Assembly: GCF_024227435.1 (NCBI RefSeq)
Contig: NZ_CP100445.1
Location: 2,415,369-2,479,368 of the forward strand
Origin: Natrinema caseinilyticum
GTDB lineage: Archaea > Halobacteriota > Halobacteria > Halobacteriales > Natrialbaceae
DNA: 64,000 nt
Reading direction: 5' to 3'
A model generated the notes under the pieces. That model saw nothing but the letters and a program-made list of their open reading frames with translations, had not been told where the DNA came from and searched no databases. A program made the position numbers and the translations under genes. This document shows, piece by piece, positions 63,382 to 64,000 of this stretch. How positions within the stretch are numbered: position 1 is the first letter of the stretch; the number at the start of each line of letters is the position of its first letter.

Positions 63382-63469
63382 GGAAGGGGTGGGATTCGAA
63401 CGCCACGAGGCATAGTGCCGCCGCGGAACCAGGTGGCACCGCGGTGCTCTTCCGCTGAGCGACCCTTCC
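63382..63469 (-). tRNA. tRNA-like structure, class II shape, abnormal anticodon loop
   Basis: 88-nt minus-strand structure. Acceptor stem GGAAGGG/CCCTTCC (7 bp) is perfect, as is the D arm GCTC-AGCGGAA-GAGC. The anticodon stem CCGCG/CGCGG holds a loop of 14 nt (or 12 nt with one more pair) instead of 7. The variable arm GGCA-CTA-TGCC is of class II type. The T arm has a TTCGAAT loop with a one-base bulge in its stem. The acceptor does not match any standard haloarchaeal tRNA that I know. It is probably a degenerate tRNA or a tRNA-like attachment site. Confidence 0.55.
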
Positions 63470-63711
63470 GTACCCAAAGCCGAGGACGGCGTTCGTATTT
63501 GTAATCGGTCGGCTACCCCTCGGTCGATTCGCTCTCGGCTCCCGTAGGCGGTCGATACCGGCGGGTAGACGGCGGTTTCGGTGGGTAGATGGCGGTTTCG
63601 ATACCGCTCGAGCGCGTCCACGATCGACGTCCGCTTCGCAGGACACGCCGTCGCATCACCTGGCGCGACAGTCCGCAGCATTTAGGACGCGGCCGCGCGG
63701 TGAGTCGAACG

Positions 63712-64000
63712 GTGAATCCCGAGCGGATCTTCGAGGCGTTTCCCGCGCCGAGTTATCGCGGGACGCAGCAACAGGCCCTCCGCGACATTCGCGACGCGTT
63801 CGCGGCCGGTAACGACGTCGTCCTCGTTCGCGCGCCGACGGGCAGCGGCAAGTCGCTGCTCGCCCGCGCGGTGGCCGGCTGTGCCCGCACGATCGAGGAG
63901 GGCGATCCCAGCGACGCGACGGGCGCGTACTACACGACGCCGCAGGTCTCCCAGCTCGACGACGTCGCGTCGGACGACCTGCTGGCCGATCTGAACGTCA
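63712..64000 (+). CDS. ATP-dependent helicase, 5' part only
   Basis: First 96 codons of a DEAD/DEAH-type helicase, probably Rad3/XPD/DinG-like. Start GTG 63712: VNPERIFEAFPAPSYRGTQQQALRDI, a Q-motif-like opening, then Walker A in APTGSGKSLLARAVAGC. AYYTTPQVSQLDDVASDDL is motif Ia-like. A TATA-like TTTAGG lies about 31 nt upstream, fitting a leaderless start. The rest lies outside the window. Confidence 0.8.
   Translation, partial: MNPERIFEAFPAPSYRGTQQQALRDIRDAFAAGNDVVLVRAPTGSGKSLLARAVAGCARTIEEGDPSDATGAYYTTPQVSQLDDVASDDLLADLNV

Overview
The window is chromosomal DNA from a haloarchaeon, probably of the Natrialbales type. It is GC-rich and its proteins are strongly acidic. Lineage markers include a Hef helicase-nuclease, the DP2 subunit of DNA polymerase D, twin-arginine signals on nearly every exported protein, zinc-containing ferredoxin, many small haloarchaeal zinc-ribbon and DUF proteins, and TATA boxes about 25-32 nt before start codons (leaderless mRNAs). 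The lineage is my inference from gene content; no rRNA gene is present.

Layout. 1-9.8 kb: hef (runs off the left edge), a decayed tspO fragment, a PQQ-type beta-propeller protein, tspO, an MFS transporter, a polyprenol/dolichol kinase homologue, glyS and a four-CBS protein. 9.9-12 kb: small proteins and a MerB-like organomercurial lyase with a palindromic upstream region. 12-18.3 kb: a complete five-gene peptide ABC transporter operon with a hairpin-like operator. 18.5-22.6 kb: a PPC-domain protein and polC, which carries an apparent intein-loss scar. 22.9-25.4 kb: a hydrolase, an IS200/IS605 (TnpB) remnant split by a 112-bp foldback MITE and keeping an omega-RNA-like three-way junction, and two rubredoxin-like paralogues. 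25.5-33.2 kb: a secreted protein, ketopantoate reductase, NifU-like protein, small DUF proteins, PHP protein, RecJ/DHH nuclease and CapA-like lipoprotein.

33.4-47.3 kb is rich in heme functions: hemC-cobA-hemD as an operon, hemL and hemB, interleaved with heme-using proteins (truncated hemoglobin, quinol-type nitric oxide reductase, DyP-like peroxidase) and an ammonium transporter fused to its own PII regulator. A PIN/HTH toxin-antitoxin pair frameshifted in both genes sits inside. 47.4-59.7 kb: aldehyde dehydrogenase, TrmB-type regulator, ferredoxin, PHP protein, alcohol dehydrogenase flanked by one dead and one intact PQQ-type exported protein, and several haloarchaeal DUF genes. 59.9-63.5 kb looks like a small integrated-element remnant: a coiled-coil protein, tiny ATGA-overlapping genes, a 21-bp perfect palindrome, a divergent winged-helix regulator, an orphan HicB and a tRNA-like structure with an abnormal anticodon loop. 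A DEAD-type helicase begins at the right edge.

The most unusual observation is a roughly 58-bp palindromic element present in frame inside two unrelated conserved genes (recJ and the amt-PII fusion). It encodes nearly the same 20 residues in both, and one hairpin covaries. It recalls the coding palindromic elements of Rickettsia and deserves a genome-wide search.
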